This document shows positions 63,766 to 64,000 of a stretch of 64,000 nucleotides of DNA, one piece after another; positions within the stretch are counted from its first letter, which is position 1; each line of letters starts with the position of its first letter. The translations under genes were made by a program, and so were the position numbers. The stretch is from Globicatella sulfidifaciens DSM 15739 (GTDB lineage Bacteria; Bacillota; Bacilli; Lactobacillales; Aerococcaceae). The notes under the pieces are model-generated. The model had not been told where the DNA came from. It did not search any database and saw only the letters and a list, made by a program, of their open reading frames with translations. Where the stretch lies: positions 33,279 to 97,278 of the forward strand of contig NZ_FUWO01000009.1 of NCBI RefSeq assembly GCF_900167405.1. The letters run 5' to 3'.

Positions 63766-64000
63766 AATGATGCTGAGCATAAACTTGATAAATTTAGTTA
63801 AGATTATAGTTCGTTAATTAACAGCGCACTGGTTGAGTAGTATCAAACTGCGTCTTAACGAGAATGGGTATAAATATGAAAAATTCAATCAAGTGATTGC
63901 TCGATAATTAAAAGCGCAGTGGTTGAGTGGCCTCAATCTGCGTCTTAATGAGGTTAAAGATAAATTTGGTAAACTCAATCAGGTTATTGTTATTAAATTA
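63766..64000 (+). repeat. Tandem truncated copies of the 5' half of the dispersed element
   Basis: Two copies of the 5' half follow each other with a period of about 90-95 bases: one from 63774 (GCATAAACTTGATAAATTTAG, GCGCACTGGTTGAGTAGTATCAAACTG, GCGTCTTAACGAG) and one with GCGCAGTGGTTGAGTGGCCTCAA and GCGTCTTAATGAGG (63913-63954). A third starts at about 63955 (AAAGATAAATTTGG) and runs off the window. Each stops at the point where the 3' arm of module A should begin. Confidence 0.7.

Noticed and set aside
63766..64000. CRISPR array at the right edge
   Set aside because: The units are about 90-95 bases, imperfect, and match the dispersed hairpin element; no spacers and no cas genes.

Overview
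The window comes from a low-GC Gram-positive chromosome, most likely order Lactobacillales and plausibly near Aerococcaceae. The basis is the AT-rich codon use, strong GGAGG-type ribosome sites, the yhaM-yhaN-yhaO cluster, the lactic-acid-bacterial L33 type, a PTS ascorbate operon, a CtsR-controlled clpB and typical Firmicutes riboswitches. The family placement is inference; no rRNA or tRNA gene is present. No prophage, CRISPR array or transposase gene was found.

Layout. 0-3.7 kb: the end of a pseudouridine synthase gene, a DUF2786 protein, a methyltransferase, an endonuclease III that has lost half its iron-sulfur ligands, and a Gfo/Idh oxidoreductase. 4-9.9 kb: a hexuronate catabolism locus (uxuB, uxuA, KDPG aldolase, a GntR regulator and divergent uxaC) with a second KDPG aldolase carrying a changed catalytic residue. 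10.2-15.3 kb: a ugpBAECQ-like glycerol-3-phosphate/glycerophosphodiester uptake operon. 15.7-22.3 kb: an L-ascorbate PTS operon (ulaG-C-A-B-D-E-F) behind a divergent DeoR-type regulator, with a clear promoter and a cre site. 22.5-25.8 kb: nitroreductase, a DUF3267 membrane protein, then a gene-poor stretch holding repeats and one isolated 62-aa gene with its own promoter and terminator. 25.8-28.8 kb: a tryptophan-type ABC transporter in which binding protein and permease are one polypeptide, preceded by a leader with a 17-residue peptide containing two Trp codons and tandem terminators.

28.9-36.2 kb: OatA-type acyltransferase, LysM protein, ferredoxin, FMN-riboswitch-controlled ribU, an FAD/NAD(P) protein, and a tandem glycine riboswitch upstream of an AGCS symporter. 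36.4-44.1 kb: clpB with two CtsR boxes, and a BMP-family nucleoside ABC operon. 44.5-48.3 kb: pepT, a Nif3-like protein, trmK and a VOC protein. 48.8-54.2 kb: a five-gene run (uup-like, thyA, folA, a catalytically degenerate beta-lactamase-fold protein, pip). 54.3-57.2 kb: a CPBP protease, rpmG and remnants of a rhamnose locus (a 5' fragment of rhaB and a frameshifted AraC regulator). 57.3-63.7 kb: a His/Cys-repeat SRPBCC protein, yhaM, yhaN, yhaO and a YheA/YlbF-family gene.

A dispersed intergenic repeat built from two hairpin modules recurs at about ten places and explains much of the non-coding sequence. The observations that look least described are the Trp leader peptide attenuator with its fused transporter, the seven-repeat CxC/His SRPBCC protein, the dispersed hairpin element, and three proteins whose family-defining catalytic or cofactor residues are replaced (endonuclease III, the second KDPG aldolase, the beta-lactamase-fold protein).
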